Source: Calvatia gigantea (lineage: Eukaryota > Basidiomycota > Agaricomycetes > Agaricales > Lycoperdaceae). From it: a stretch of 64,000 nt of DNA. A program made the translations under genes and the position numbers. Location: the NCBI GenBank assembly GCA_025093985.1, contig JACAAK010000012.1:496001-560000 (forward strand). The letters run 5' to 3'. The notes under the pieces were generated by a model. That model searched no databases. It worked only from the letters and a program-made list of their open reading frames with translations, and had not been told where the DNA came from. Numbering within the stretch: position 1 is the stretch's first letter; each line of letters begins with the position of its first letter. This document shows positions 1 to 11,504 of the stretch, one piece after another.

Positions 1-1256
1 TTTCCATTGGATTGACGAATCATAGGCATATGTACATTGCCTATAACAAAGACTAGTCCAAAGAAGGGATAAATATGAGGCCGAACTGAGCGTGCATCGT
101 TGTCCCATGCAGCCGCCTAACAGTCATTTCGGGGATAGTTTTCCCAACTGCTGCCGGCTTGGACGTCCGGGAGCTATATTTCGCTCAGGCTGTTGTTCAA
201 AGTAAGGCAAGGGGGTCCCAGGGACGAAAGTAACCGGACACGAGGGGCGTTGACAGAGTTCTTGGTTCGAGAAGCAGAAGAAAATATCAAATGAAGAAAT
301 GTTAATTAATGAGATCCAGGAGAAAAGATACACCCAAACACGAGGAAGGCAATGACCGAATAGCATGGCGAACCTACCCATGATCCAATGGTGTATAGTC
401 TGGCGGAGCACTTGACGGGAGATTGTCTCAATGGGACTTCTGGAACATACAGCTACAAGGCGGACCAGGCTACACTCCCCGCCAAAATAGCCCAGGCTAG
501 AGAGCAGAGGAAATATCCCCCAAACCAAGACCCAACGAGAGTTGTGCTTGCATATGCTTCCCATTGTTAGGATCAAAAGTGCCAGAAATTTGCTCCAGGT
601 CCTTACAGCGCGGCCCACAAATAACCGGGTCAGCGGCAAGAGGTTCGTCACAGCCACCGGCAGATGGACGACGCACTGACGCTCAAGTTCATGCGTTGCG
701 CACCGTCATGCGTTCATGCCCCATGATCACCGTCAGAATGGCAATGGTAAGTGTCTCATGTTCGGAACGATCGTAGTTCAACGTTCAACACCCAACATGT
801 ATGTCAACTCTCTAGTTTATATAGGATCCGTGATTTGAAGAGGATCAGCGGGAACCAGACTCGGACAGTTTAAATCACGGTGTCTTATCTCCTAGACACC
901 ACTTGCTCCTCTGCCTCGTATGGCAAATACGCATTTGCGGGTATTCAGAGGCAAATATACAATTTATATAGTGGGCTGGGGACGAAAACAGATAAAAATA
1001 GAATTGGAACTTTTTGACGATATCAGGAATTGAACACCGAGCTGTCGTTTTTCGTGAACTCGACTTGAAGCTTGATGCCCATGTTACATATTACCTTGAA
1101 CAAAATTGGAATGATGTATCTGCAATCGCTAACTGCCATCTTTGATCGTCACCACGACAAGTACTTACACGCTGTCTATTTGATGGTATAAAGGTCCTGG
1201 TCCCTAGAGCATTTTTTGGGCATTTATTCCATCCCGCTGCTTCTTTCACTATCATA
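1..1256. other. Region without a convincing gene
   Basis: Short overlapping open frames occur on both strands, the longest about 177 codons on the minus strand at 124-657. None resembles a known family or shows a credible splice pattern. A TATA-like box at 1187-1194 belongs to the 7TM gene that follows. Confidence 0.5.
1187..1194 (+). promoter_or_regulatory. TATA-like box of first 7TM gene
   Basis: TATAAAGG lies about 63 bp before the proposed ATG at 1257. Two paralogues further along carry TATAAAAG about 33-40 bp before their ATG, which supports this as a core promoter element. No experimental evidence. Confidence 0.35.
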
Positions 1257-2474
1257 ATGCAAGATGCCTTTTCCTTTTCTTTTTATAGGGCTGGTATCCT
1301 AGTTCACCTCCAGTACTTTTTATGGCCTTTTCTTGGTTTTATTCGTACTGTCGGCCCTCATCCTCCATGGACAATGCAAGAAAGGTGCCGGACAGCAAAT
1401 GTCTAGTACAAACATGTACCTCTCCTTCAGCTATATGATGTTTACTGTGTTGACCACAGTCAGTACAAAGCTCCAAATACCCACTTCATACTATCTAAAA
1501 CCTGACAAAATTGTTAACAGGTCTGGACCCTCTCTGCGGTTATGTGCTTCAATCCCAATCTTGCGAGTGGTCCGAATATACTGAAGTACAACCCGTTAAT
1601 GTTCGCACAACTCATCGTCGGTTATCTCGCAAATTTTATAGGTGACTTCGTCATGGTGATCCAACTCATTTGCATTTACCCCGTGGATTCTTACCTCCCC
1701 CTCCATAGATTTATCGTTTGTACGTAATATGGGACCAAAAGAAGATCATTATCTGGATTGCTGCCATTGTAGCGCTCGCCGCAGTAGGTAAGACGCCGTT
1801 TGGTGAAGATCAAGGAGGTTGACCTGAGAGCTGGGTATCGGATGTTATTTTCTTTAGGCTTAACCGCTGTCGTCGTTGTGGACTATGCCCGGTACCAATA
1901 CATTCAAGGAAATGTCAATATGACCCTTGTGGGGGGTTCGATCAGGTACTCCGCACCGCAATTCAGGATCCGCAACAACAATTGCTGACTTGCTTGCCGA
2001 CAGTGTTAACATTATTACCTCATCCCTTATTGCGCGAATAGTTTGGAAGCGAAGCGAGCTTACAATAGCAGTAGGCGGAGAGAAGGTCGTTCGTGTAAGT
2101 GATTAGCTGCCCTCAATTCCTCGTAAGATCTCACTTCCGAAATAGCGGTTGATAGCAATCATCATCGAGAGTTCTGCTCTTTATACGTGAGTTTTCCCCT
2201 CACCGTTTACCTGAGAAAAATTGACGTGCTTCGGCCTCTAATTTTGAACGTCAGGTTCTGGATGCTTTCGTTCCTTATTTCACACTTCACAAACATTGGC
2301 GTGTCCCAAATCTTTGTTTACGGCACACCTCATGTTGCTGGAATCGCGTCGATGCTTATCAATGTGCGGGTGGGCCTCGGTTGGGCAGTAGGGGAGGAGG
2401 GACGTTCTACTCGTTCTCTGCACAATTCCGTGTTTGCGAACAGCGAGATAAACCGTGACTCGATTGATGTTTGA
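1257..2474 (+). CDS. Seven-transmembrane protein, basidiomycete-expanded family, copy 1 (apparent frameshift)
   Basis: Multi-exon gene for a polytopic membrane protein of unknown function. The start (MQDAF) matches paralogues that begin MPQAF. After TM1 (STFYGLFLVLFVLSALIL) come SYMMFTVLTTV, the segment FAQLIVGYLANFIGDFVMV, then IYRLYVIWDQKK after TM3, and finally TM7 with SMLINVRVGLGWAVGEEG. These landmarks (GD..M, YRLYVIW, a GLGWA end) recur in all eight copies of the window. One extra base near 1301, relative to copies 2 and 3, breaks the frame between the start and TM1. This may be a sequence error or a disabling mutation. The family is common in Agaricomycetes but its ligand or transport role is not established; it is not recognisably STE3. 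Confidence 0.7.
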
Positions 2475-3699
2475 GTTGACTGGCAACGAAAGTTGAATTC
2501 GCACTTCTTGACATCAGACCCCCGACAAGCTTGACTTGTACTGATACGTGGCGTAGTATAGGCTTTTTATTTAACGTTATTGATGTATTACTACTATCAT
2601 ACTGTCTGTCGTAATGCACAGCGAGACTTTTGATGTACCTCTTGTTTCAGCGACGTCTTTTGCATGTGAATTGATGCATAGAGATCCGAGGGAATTGGAA
2701 GCCATTGAGTACCGGATATGAATATCCTATCAAGGACAAATTTAAGATGGTATAAATAACTGGTTGCTTTCTTGAGCATCTCTCTATGTTTGACTCCGAC
2801 GACGGGTATTTGAGGATATTTGGGTGATAAGTACGTAGGGATGATTTGATCCGTAGCAGTGTGCTCATCAGACTTTTTGATGAGCCACTGCCGTTGCTAC
2901 CTCTTTAGTTTCAGCCGAGTGAGTATCCTCGGTGTCCTCGGCCTAGCATTGAAACAGGACCCCCGAAAACCCCTGGGGATCCCTGAGGCACCTCCGGATA
3001 AAAATATGAGGACCTCTGAAGAACCCTGTGCTATTTTGCGGATAAAACTTAAGAAAATTTGGCGGGAACCCTATTAAAATTGGGGGGTCCGGGGACCTTA
3101 TTTTTTTCCGGATAAAAACATCAACATTTTTCGAAAATTGGTCGCGGATAAAAATCTCAAAACTCGGATCAGGATCCATAGGGGTTTTCGGGGGTCCTCC
3201 TGAAACCAATCAGGATCGGTAGTCGTTGCAGGTGGTACCAAAGTTTCCATTTTAGATATTAAATCGTGAAATAATCGATATACTGGACATATTTAATCAC
3301 AGAAATAGAGTTGCTACAACAATCGGAGCACCTCACTGGTTTGGGGCTGCGATTTCAAAACAATAAGGGATCTAGATCTTAAGTAACAATATCAAAATGA
3401 TATCTGTGTCCTTTGTTGTTTTTACACTAGGCCTTTGGATTTGTTACATACCATGGTTATTGTATCAGCTCAATCCCTGTGATAAAGTATGTCTGGCATA
3501 CTGACTTATATTACGATTTAAAACCCTCAATAGAGATTTTGGTACCCTCTGAACCGGGAACAGATTCTGATTGGTCTCAGGTGCGTGCCCCTTCACCGCA
3601 GACATTTTCGGTAGACATCATGTCGTAAGCACCTGCTTCATGTTCCAAATAATGCGAGTTACGGACAAGAAAAAACAGCTAGATTACAATAGTGAACGT
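2475..3699. other. Intergenic region with one MITE-like element
   Basis: Apart from the inverted-repeat element at 2956-3200 no gene or RNA is recognisable here. Reading frames inside it are shadows of the element. Confidence 0.5.
2950..3206. mobile_element. MITE-like element with terminal inverted repeats and target duplication
   Basis: The left end (2956-2982) and the reverse complement of the right end (3172-3200) share GGACCCCCGAAAACCCCT followed two bases later by GGATCC. The element is flanked by the direct repeat TGAAAC at 2950-2955 and 3201-3206, a plausible 6-bp target-site duplication. The interior (about 190 bp) is non-coding and contains several direct copies of GGATAAAA. Small size, inverted ends and no transposase fit a non-autonomous DNA transposon. 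The superfamily cannot be assigned from this copy; the 6-bp duplication is an inference from one insertion. Confidence 0.7.
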
Positions 3700-5542
3700 T
3701 CAAGGAACATAGACAACCAACAACGTATTCACAACCAACTTCTCCAACTCCCCAGCTGACACAAAATACACATGCTCAACTCCCACGGCATTCGCAGGCC
3801 CTGAACAGGGTTTTGGCATCCCGTAGGGCGTCTGCCTCGGTGACGACTCCCATTCCGTACACAAATGAATGTCTGCCTCAGCCAATGGGACCCCACCAGC
3901 CTCCTGCACCTTCATCCTTAGAATATCACCCTCCGTCTCGCCCAAATCACGGCCACCAGGTCCATTATACGGCGAACCAAACATTCCACGAACAGGCGGA
4001 ACGTGCTCCTCACGAGAAGGGACGCCGTACCCGCGTTGAACGTTGAACCCTGGCATCCGCGCGGTGCTGAAAAGTGATTTTGCGCCTGGATGACCGTTGG
4101 TGATGTCTTCGGTTGGGAATTGGATTGTCATGTTTACTGGCCAGACGTAGCCGCCTGCGGTCCACTGGAGCTCTGGCGCGAGTTTGTACATCTTGAAGGC
4201 TTGATACAGCAAGGCGTCACCACCTTTCAGCTGTGATACTCGTCAATAGCTGTTCGTGGTCAACTATGGCAAGAGACGTACCTGAGGCACCAAACTCTCC
4301 GCGACGACTTCGCTCGGATCCGCTTGATACGAATGGTTCAAAAAGAAGCCCAACTTCTTCCCTCTGGACAGATTCAAAATCGGGCTCAGGAGATCGAAGA
4401 ACCTATCACTCGGCGTGATCAAGGACCCAGCTTCCATGCCCGTCGATAAACCAAGCCCAACGTTCGGCGACGCCACATGCTGCACGTTGAAACTCTTGAT
4501 GTACACCCCATACGATATCGACACACGACACCCAGACTGCACCGTATCAATTTCGTAGTCACAATCACCTAGAAAGGCAACCCAGTCCAAATCTCCATTT
4601 TTCCCTCCTCTCCCGACGAACTTTTGACTCTCGCCGAATGAAGGTTCTGTTACGATAATAGCACCACCGCGATAACGTACGGGAAGTGTCAGGATGATCG
4701 TCGCGCTCCTCCCGTCGTTTCTCAGACTGATGGGTTGGCGACCCATCCGTCCACCACTAACGACAACTTCCAATTTATCGCGGAGGACGGAGAGGTGATG
4801 GCCTGGTGGTAAATTCGGGAAAAGAAAACTCTGAATCGCGTCTAATATTGGATGGTTCGCGATCTCGAGTGATGTCGTCAATGGGAGACTTGGCGGGAAG
4901 AATAGCGACTCTCGGTCGCCGTACGCATCCAAATCAGAGGTCTGGTGCGGTCTACACGCCGCAATGAGCACATCTAACGCGGGTGGTGTATCTTCCAACA
5001 CATTAATCGGGAAATCCAACGAATGCGTTATCCCGCTCTACACCAACACCGAAATCAATAAAAGAGCCACACTTATAAAACCCCGTTCTCGTACGAACCT
5101 TTGACCGGAAGAACAAAACCAACTGACTCGAATCACACGGCACACGCCCCGTAACCGCAAACTGCCTCCCTTTAGCATCCAACAGCCTGCTCACACTTTC
5201 CCGATAAACAACCTCGTCTCTTGAATATCCTGGTCCGGTTTCAGGGGGTAATGGGAATGATTTTCGCCCGGCAGGTGTACGGGCGACTTTTTCGATTTGG
5301 AAGTCGTTGACGCTGGGTGAGCGTACCATCATGTACGCCGAGGTGGATCCTGCGGCAGACAATGTGGGAGAAGCGGTTCGACTTATTGGTGGTGCGTACA
5401 TTGTTGAGGAAGGGGGGTTAGGAGGGTGGAATAGATTGGTGATTTGGGAAGTGAGGCCTAGTGAGGGGTGGGAACTGGATTGGGAAGGGATGAGAGGAGT
5501 CGGTGTGGAGAGGTCGAGGAGAATAAGCCTCGTATTATACAC
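3700..5542 (-). CDS. 2OG-Fe(II) oxygenase-like protein, probably lacking the HxD iron motif
   Basis: Three exons are visible. The first (from the ATG at 5542) ends at FFRSK, the second starts SGITHSLDFPINVLED near 5030, and the third ends near VNTLLVVYVP at 3700. The central part follows a fungal prolyl-4-hydroxylase-like double-stranded beta-helix: LPVRYRGGAIIV, then LDWVAFLGDCDYEIDTVQSG and CRVSISYGVY. In catalytic relatives a stretch with H-x-D precedes the RGGA strand. Here that place reads SGGRMGRQPISLRNDGRS with no H-x-D, so iron binding may be lost. A C-terminal extension (GGYVWPVN, GELEKLVVNTLLVVYVP) looks conserved in basidiomycetes, from memory of such proteins. The substrate is unknown. 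It lies on the same strand as the GT90 gene next to it, but co-function is not implied. Confidence 0.65.
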
Positions 5543-5967
5543 CCTGTACCTCTACAAGGACAATAGATGCGTTATCCCTTATCGTCAAAGGCATGTGGCT
5601 ACAACGTGCCCAGTGGCGATGGTACTTATCAGCATCGGATCTCCTCTGACCAATGCTGTTTGGGTATTCTCAAATGCGATTTGATCAGAATTGGCACTGC
5701 GCAAAGGAGGCATTGTCCGAACGCCCAGTACGTCACTAAATTAGCGCCCGTAAGATGTATTGTTAGTGATACAGAATGTATATATCAACGACGGAAAGCA
5801 ATGCGAAAGCAGTGAGTGCGGTATATAACGAGTACTCTATTGTCAATATGCAGTGCATGTGGATATGTAGATAATGTCCGTGCCCATCACCGGCTCTCCA
5901 TCCGTGTATCAGACGTCCCAACCAAGAGATAAATGAATACGTGGCGATGTACGCGCGCATTCGTTCG

Positions 5968-8464
5968 TCAGAGCTTGAACGCCATGCTGTCCCGGTCGTC
6001 CGCCCAGAGACGAGCCCATTCAATACAAAGCCGGTAGACGTATGCTGTGGATCGAAATTGCCAGTCAGCATCAAGATGAGTACGAGACGAACAGCAATGG
6101 GGCAAAGGGCTCAGGAGGCAAATCAAGTCGACGAAACTCACCTTCCATATCAACTTTCCTGCCCCATAGTCCTCTTCCACTCCTTTCCGGCCCTCGCGAT
6201 CCGCTTGAGCCGCCTCTCGGCATCTATACTCCTCAACTTTTCCCTACCCTCCTTTGTCAACTGCAGCACCTCTTGATTCTGGAGTGCTTCAATTGCGTAA
6301 CTCGACAATACACCCCCACCAACGCCCGCCGATGAAGAAAGTGTACTGTTCGCAGACACCAACGTTGAAGGCGTAGGACCAGAAAAGTATGCAAGGATAT
6401 TATATATCTCCTTATACGTCATCGAGAGGGGGATGAAATGCACCCTGCCCAAAAAAACCAAACCCAGTCAATCACCAAAAAACTGAATGTGTTGAACAAG
6501 AAGAGACGCACCAAGGCTCAATCCAATCCGAAAACCACTCCTCATACACCGTAGCCTTAATCGGCACACTATCACTCGCTAAAAACGCCAAAAACCTCCC
6601 ACTATAACTCATCCCATCCAAATCCACCAGATACCGATATTTCCAATGTTCACCCAACGGCACAGCATCACCAAACCGATGGTCTTTCCTCAACGCAGTT
6701 TCTCCGCCCGGGTACGATTCCGGCGCTACAGCTTTCACAAAAGCCACATCCATAACCTCGTCGTTAAGCTCTGAAGTAGGAACACGTGCGGTGATGTACC
6801 TATCCGAGTTGGGAGGATCTACGAAAGTGATAGTGCGGAAAGAGGTGTTGGAAGATTCGGAGGATAAGCGGAGGAAACGGTGTCGTTGGTATTGGGGTGC
6901 GAAACCTGGAGGATGTGAACCTCCACCCGTAGTTGCACCTCGCCAGAATACTTTGTCGAGTTTGTCTTCCCAGGGAACTTCCATTGGATCTACGTCTTTG
7001 AGTTCGAGGTTGACGGGGTCCCAGCCGTAGGTGTATCGTTTGGTTGAGCCGTAGTAGTAATGCGATGGGATTCTGATGTCCATGAAACCTTGAGTTTTAG
7101 CTGGTGTGAAGACTGGGTAGAGAGCGGGTAATGTTCGCCAGTCGGAGAAAAAGTGGCCTTGGGAGGTGTGCAGGTGTGGGTGTTTGCAGAAATCAACGAT
7201 GGTGTTCGTCGTGGACATGAAATTGAATTCTGATCCTGGTGCCACGACGGTGGTGTCGTCACACTACTACTGCCCTCAGTGTCGGTGGGAGTGAGTGAGA
7301 AGTAGTTGGTGACTGAATTCACGAAATGGGTTGCGTAGGGAGGAGAACTAGACGCCGTGCGAGAGTGTTTGGTGGACATGTGCGGCGCCAGGCTTCCCAG
7401 ATGTTTCCGTCATTACCCCAATCCGGGACAAAAGGGCCACCGAGTACGGACTCGATGCCTTCAGAGGAATCTTGGATTGTTGTGTTGGGGTGAGTAAGGT
7501 GGTCCCACGAGACGAGGACGCGACCTTCAGCCTTGGCATTGACGGAGAAATCCATGTCTGGTAGCTATGTATACGATGGCATGGTTAACAAGGGGGAGGC
7601 AAAAGATATTAGAAAACTTGAGCGAACCTTGGATTCGAATTTGGTTATCATAGCACGAAAACCATGTGCGCGAGCGCTGACTTCAGAGTCCTCGTATGCA
7701 TGGTTCATCTTCACGGTAGACGACCTTGCCATCTCTTATACGCACGAGATGTATCGATGGCAACTCGCCAGCCTAATCCACGTCAGTGACAAATCCAAAC
7801 CACTACCCAGGTTGGGGGCACGCACCTGGAGGGTTCTCCTGCGGATTTCTTCACCACTCAACTGCCAAAATGGTTCGAGGTCGCTCATGAGTCCGTCAAA
7901 CTCATCCACCATCTTGACCCCGTTTTCCTTTGCAAACGCCCACCACTCGTCAAACCCCTTCGGTGGATTGCGTTTGTACCGCTTCTTGTACTCTACCACT
8001 GCCGCTTCCAATGTTTGACTCTGCCCTCTCAGCTTAGGCACGATACCGGTCCTCAGCATCAGTCCATGAGTTTCGGTATAGGGATGTTGAGTGGTGACAC
8101 CCTTTGAGGCCCGGAAAATGTCGCTGGCTGCTCTTGTGAGTCCATCGAATTTATTAGCGACAGGCGAAACTTCGAGGTTAGGATGGGCGGTCTGGCCTGC
8201 CTTGAAACCGGAGTGGAAGAAGAGGAAGACGAGGAAGGCTAGAAAGAGGAGTGATTTGTAGCGCGCACAGAGGTTGCGGAGGAGACCTCTGCGGCGAGGA
8301 ATGGAGAGCATTTGTTTCTCGACGTCTGGGCCGGTGAGCGGACTGGAGCGGTTATGTGTGCCGGTGTTTGGCCCCGTGCCACGCCAGACGGGCATGAAAA
8401 TGTGAGTGGAATTATGAATATATCTTCCTTGTCTGGCTGAGGGCAAGTGGTGTAAGCGAGACAA
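5968..8464 (-). CDS. CAP10/GT90 family glycosyltransferase (apparent frameshifts)
   Basis: Type II membrane glycosyltransferase expected in the Golgi; relatives of this family add xylose to fungal glycans (Cryptococcus Cxt1/Cap10 type). The N-terminus has a basic stretch and one membrane anchor (SLLFLAFLVFLFFHSG). The luminal part shows DWGNDGNIWEAW, GHFFSDWRT, IPSHYYYGSTKRYTYGWD, KVFWRGATTGG, YLVDLDGMSYSGRFLAFLAS and YEEWFSDWIEPW, all typical of GT90, and ends YRLCIEWARLWADDRDSM. Starts at 8464, 8395 (MPVWRG) or a later Met are possible. Compared with the family, frame shifts appear near 7720 (one extra base), 7345 and 7248 (one base short or two extra). Conserved residues on both sides are intact, which favours sequence error over old decay. 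It is divergent from the sugar transporter, with about 200 bp between the starts. Confidence 0.82.
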
Positions 8465-8660
8465 CCGAAGGGGGCGTCTGTTTCCCAGCCGTGTTTTGTG
8501 TCATCCCCGGATATCCAAGTCTATTGATGTAAGAACCATTTCATACCACATGCTTCACCTTTATTTCCGTTCACATCGAAGTTTTCTCTCCACAATACGG
8601 TTATTTAATCCATTCATTTTGGTCTGAAGCTCCGAGTAACACCCCATTAACAACCCTTTC
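8465..8660. promoter_or_regulatory. Shared divergent promoter, GT90 / sugar transporter
   Basis: The minus-strand GT90 gene and the plus-strand transporter start within about 200 bp of each other (about 265 bp if GT90 starts at 8395). No clear TATA box is seen. The region is inferred to carry both promoters; co-regulation is possible but unproven. Confidence 0.4.
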
Positions 8661-10983
8661 ATGAGTTCCACTGAAAAGCACTCCACCGAGCACGAAAAAG
8701 ACAGAAATTCTAATGAGGAGATACCTCTCAACGTATCTACCGAAATCAACGAGCTCTCAGTCGTAGCAGAGGGTGAGGAGCGTACAACATGGTTTGTCTG
8801 GGCCCTTGTTTCTTGTTCGACGATTTCCGGTCTCCTCTTCGGTAGGAATTCTATGTCTTGCACAAACCCAATGTTGTTCCATCATCCTCACCCCTGGCTC
8901 TGCTTGTAGGCTATGACACCGGCGTTATTTCAGGCGCTCTTGTCACGATAGGTTCCGATCTAGGTCCGTCTCAACTGTCCAACGGTAATAAAGTAAGCAC
9001 ATTCGCCCACGTTGCTCTCGCCCACACCCACGATGCTCCGACCGTCATTGATGAACATCGCCGGCGGCAGCCAAGTCCGCAATGTCCAAATGGCCGAAAG
9101 CAAACATTTGAAATGTTATGATCGGGGCCAGGATTACTCAAATCGTCAAACTGGATTTACCAAGTCCAACCATCCCCAAATCGATAATCTATGACCCGCT
9201 CTCTGACGTATGTTTGTCTCCCAAATAGGAATTCATAACCTCGGCTACGACATTAGGTGCCCTCTTGGGCGGTTTGGTGGGGGGTGTCCTTTCGGATTGG
9301 ACAGGCAGGAAGCCGGTGTTGGGTATCGCAGATATCATTTTCATCGGTGGTGCTATTGGTCAAGCGGTATGCCACGATGTCTGGTCTATGGTGCGTACTT
9401 CTACATCCCTGCGGAACCTATGAATTGACCATACATATGTCATTAGATCGGCGGAAGATTTTTGATCGGTGTGGGTGTGGGTCTTGCAGCGTGTATCGCC
9501 CCTCTGTATATCCAAGAACTCTCGCCTACGAGATTACGAGGTCGGATGGTCGTTCTCAAGTAGGTTTTCACCCTGAAATATGACTGGCGCTCCACGACTC
9601 ACAATGACGCCTATAATACAGTGTAGTCATGATAACTTTGGGCCAAGTAATAGCCTATGGTATCGGCGCAGGTTTCTTCCACGTTAAACATGGCTGGCGT
9701 TGGATGGTTGGCTTAGGTGCTGTTCCTGCCGGCATCCAGTTTTTCCTCCTATTTTTATTACCGGAGAGTCGTACGTAATTATTTCTTCTATTCAAAAGCT
9801 TGTTCTGACGTGCAGCATACTATAGCTCGCATTTTGATCCACAGAGGAAATATACCAGCTGCACGAGAGGTTATGAGAAAGATTTACGCTTATGCAACTC
9901 CTGACGAGCTTGATATGAAGGTACATCCTCCACGTCCCTTGCAGATACGAGACAGCTAACACTGCTATGATAACTAGGTCAAGTTCCTGCATCTCGCAGT
10001 CCAACAATCCATCCACATCACCCAAACGACAACCTTCACAGACCGCGCCAAATCAATGCTCCTCGATCCAATCAATCGTCGTGCACTTGGTATGTCGATC
10101 TCTCGCGCTCTCATTCCCTTCCATCCATAGAAGTCTTATTATATAAACGCACAAAACAGCGGTAGGATGTGGCATGCAGGCTTTCCAACAATTATGTGGA
10201 TTCAACACTCTCATGTATTACTCCGCCACACTCTTCGCTGAGATCGGATTCGACCAGCCAACCGCAGTCGGCTTGATCATTTCCGGCACAAACTTCCTCT
10301 TCACACTCATCGCTCTCAAATGGATCGACTCAATCGGCCGTAGGAGAATCATGTTAATCAGCGCACCCGGTATGATCGTTGGTTTAGTCCTAGCCAGTAT
10401 CGCTTTCCACTGTACGCCTTCACCCCCTTCATCACCACAAAAACGAACCAACTAAAAAAAACCCCTAGTTATGACCATCAAAACCTCCAACATCCTAGTC
10501 CCAGGAACAACCTACTCCAAAGCCTGGTCCGCAATCGTCCTCCTCTCCATGATCGTCTTCGTCGCATCCTACGCCACAGGTCTCGGCAATGTTCCCTGGC
10601 AACAAGGCGAACTCTTCTCTCTCGAAGTCCGTGGGCTCGGTACATCCCTCTCAACCGCCACCAACTGGTCCTCCAACCTCCTTATTAACAGTACTTACCT
10701 CTCACTCATGGCCCGAATCACACCCTCGGGCGCATTTGGTTTTTATGCGGGGTTGTGTTTACTTGGGTATTTGTTTGTGGTGTTTTGTTTCCCGGAGACG
10801 GCTGGGTTGAGTCTGGAGGAGGTTAGGGGTGTGTTTGCGGGTGGTGCGGCTGGAGGCGAGGGTGGGAGTAGTGGGAGCTTTTGGGCGACGGTGAGAGAAG
10901 GGGGGAGGTTGAGGAGGGTTAAGAAGGAGCTGAAGGAGAGGGAGCGGGGTAGGACAATGGAGAGAAAACAACAACGAGCGTAG
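8661..10983 (+). CDS. MFS sugar transporter, myo-inositol (ITR) type
   Basis: Plasma-membrane proton symporter of the sugar porter family, about 540 residues over about nine exons. Exon joins restore the reading frame throughout. Visible signatures in order: [14 protein letters not shown] (TM1), [14 protein letters not shown] (loop 2-3), [20 protein letters not shown] and [10 protein letters not shown], then PES-PR at the end of the first half, [17 protein letters not shown] (TM7), [10 protein letters not shown] and [11 protein letters not shown] at the end of TM12. The [17 protein letters not shown] pattern is characteristic of fungal inositol transporters, so myo-inositol is the best substrate guess; a hexose or another polyol remains possible. 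The N-terminal tail is acidic and the C-terminal tail is rich in Arg/Lys/Glu. No frameshift was found, in contrast to several neighbours. Confidence 0.88.
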
Positions 10984-11504
10984 GGGACCAGCGTCTCAAG
11001 GCCTCTTGCTTTGTGCACAACTGGATAACATTTCAAACCTGTGTAAATGCAAGGTCAACACTTACGCATATAAGGTCCGAAGTCTTATACCAATCTGATG
11101 GAATGCCCCAACTATGTTTCCACGAGGCTTTGCTTCTGTGTCACCGGAATATGAAAAGCGGCGTTTAGTCGTGGCAACCTTGAGCTTGATATCTAACCGG
11201 TCTGCTTCGTTCCTCCTTTCGGCGGAATCACCTGTGTGCTTACCGTAATAGTAATAGCCAACTTTCTAAGGGGACCTGTCGTCCTTTCACATTCGTAATG
11301 TGCTTTGGAACTGTGCCTTGGTGCTTATCACAGAAAGTGAAACTGACATTGACATTGGCTTTTAACCCGCTTTCATTTCGGAAGCATTAACCCCCCCCCC
11401 TCCCTCTGACATCATTAGCCACAACAGTTTGAAAGTTTGAAGATTATTCTCCTCCAGATGGAGTGAACAAAATAGTACCCAGTATAGACTATGATTGCTC
11501 CCGG
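10984..11504. other. Convergent intergenic region
   Basis: Lies between the 3' ends of the transporter (+) and the methyltransferase (-). It includes a C-rich run around 11391-11401. No gene or RNA is recognised. Confidence 0.5.

Noticed and set aside
124..657. 177-codon minus-strand open frame
   Set aside because: Hydrophobic but with no family resemblance, no splice partners and comparable frames on the other strand; likely chance.
2943..3209. Minus-strand open frame over the MITE
   Set aside because: Fully explained by the inverted-repeat element and its GC-rich ends.
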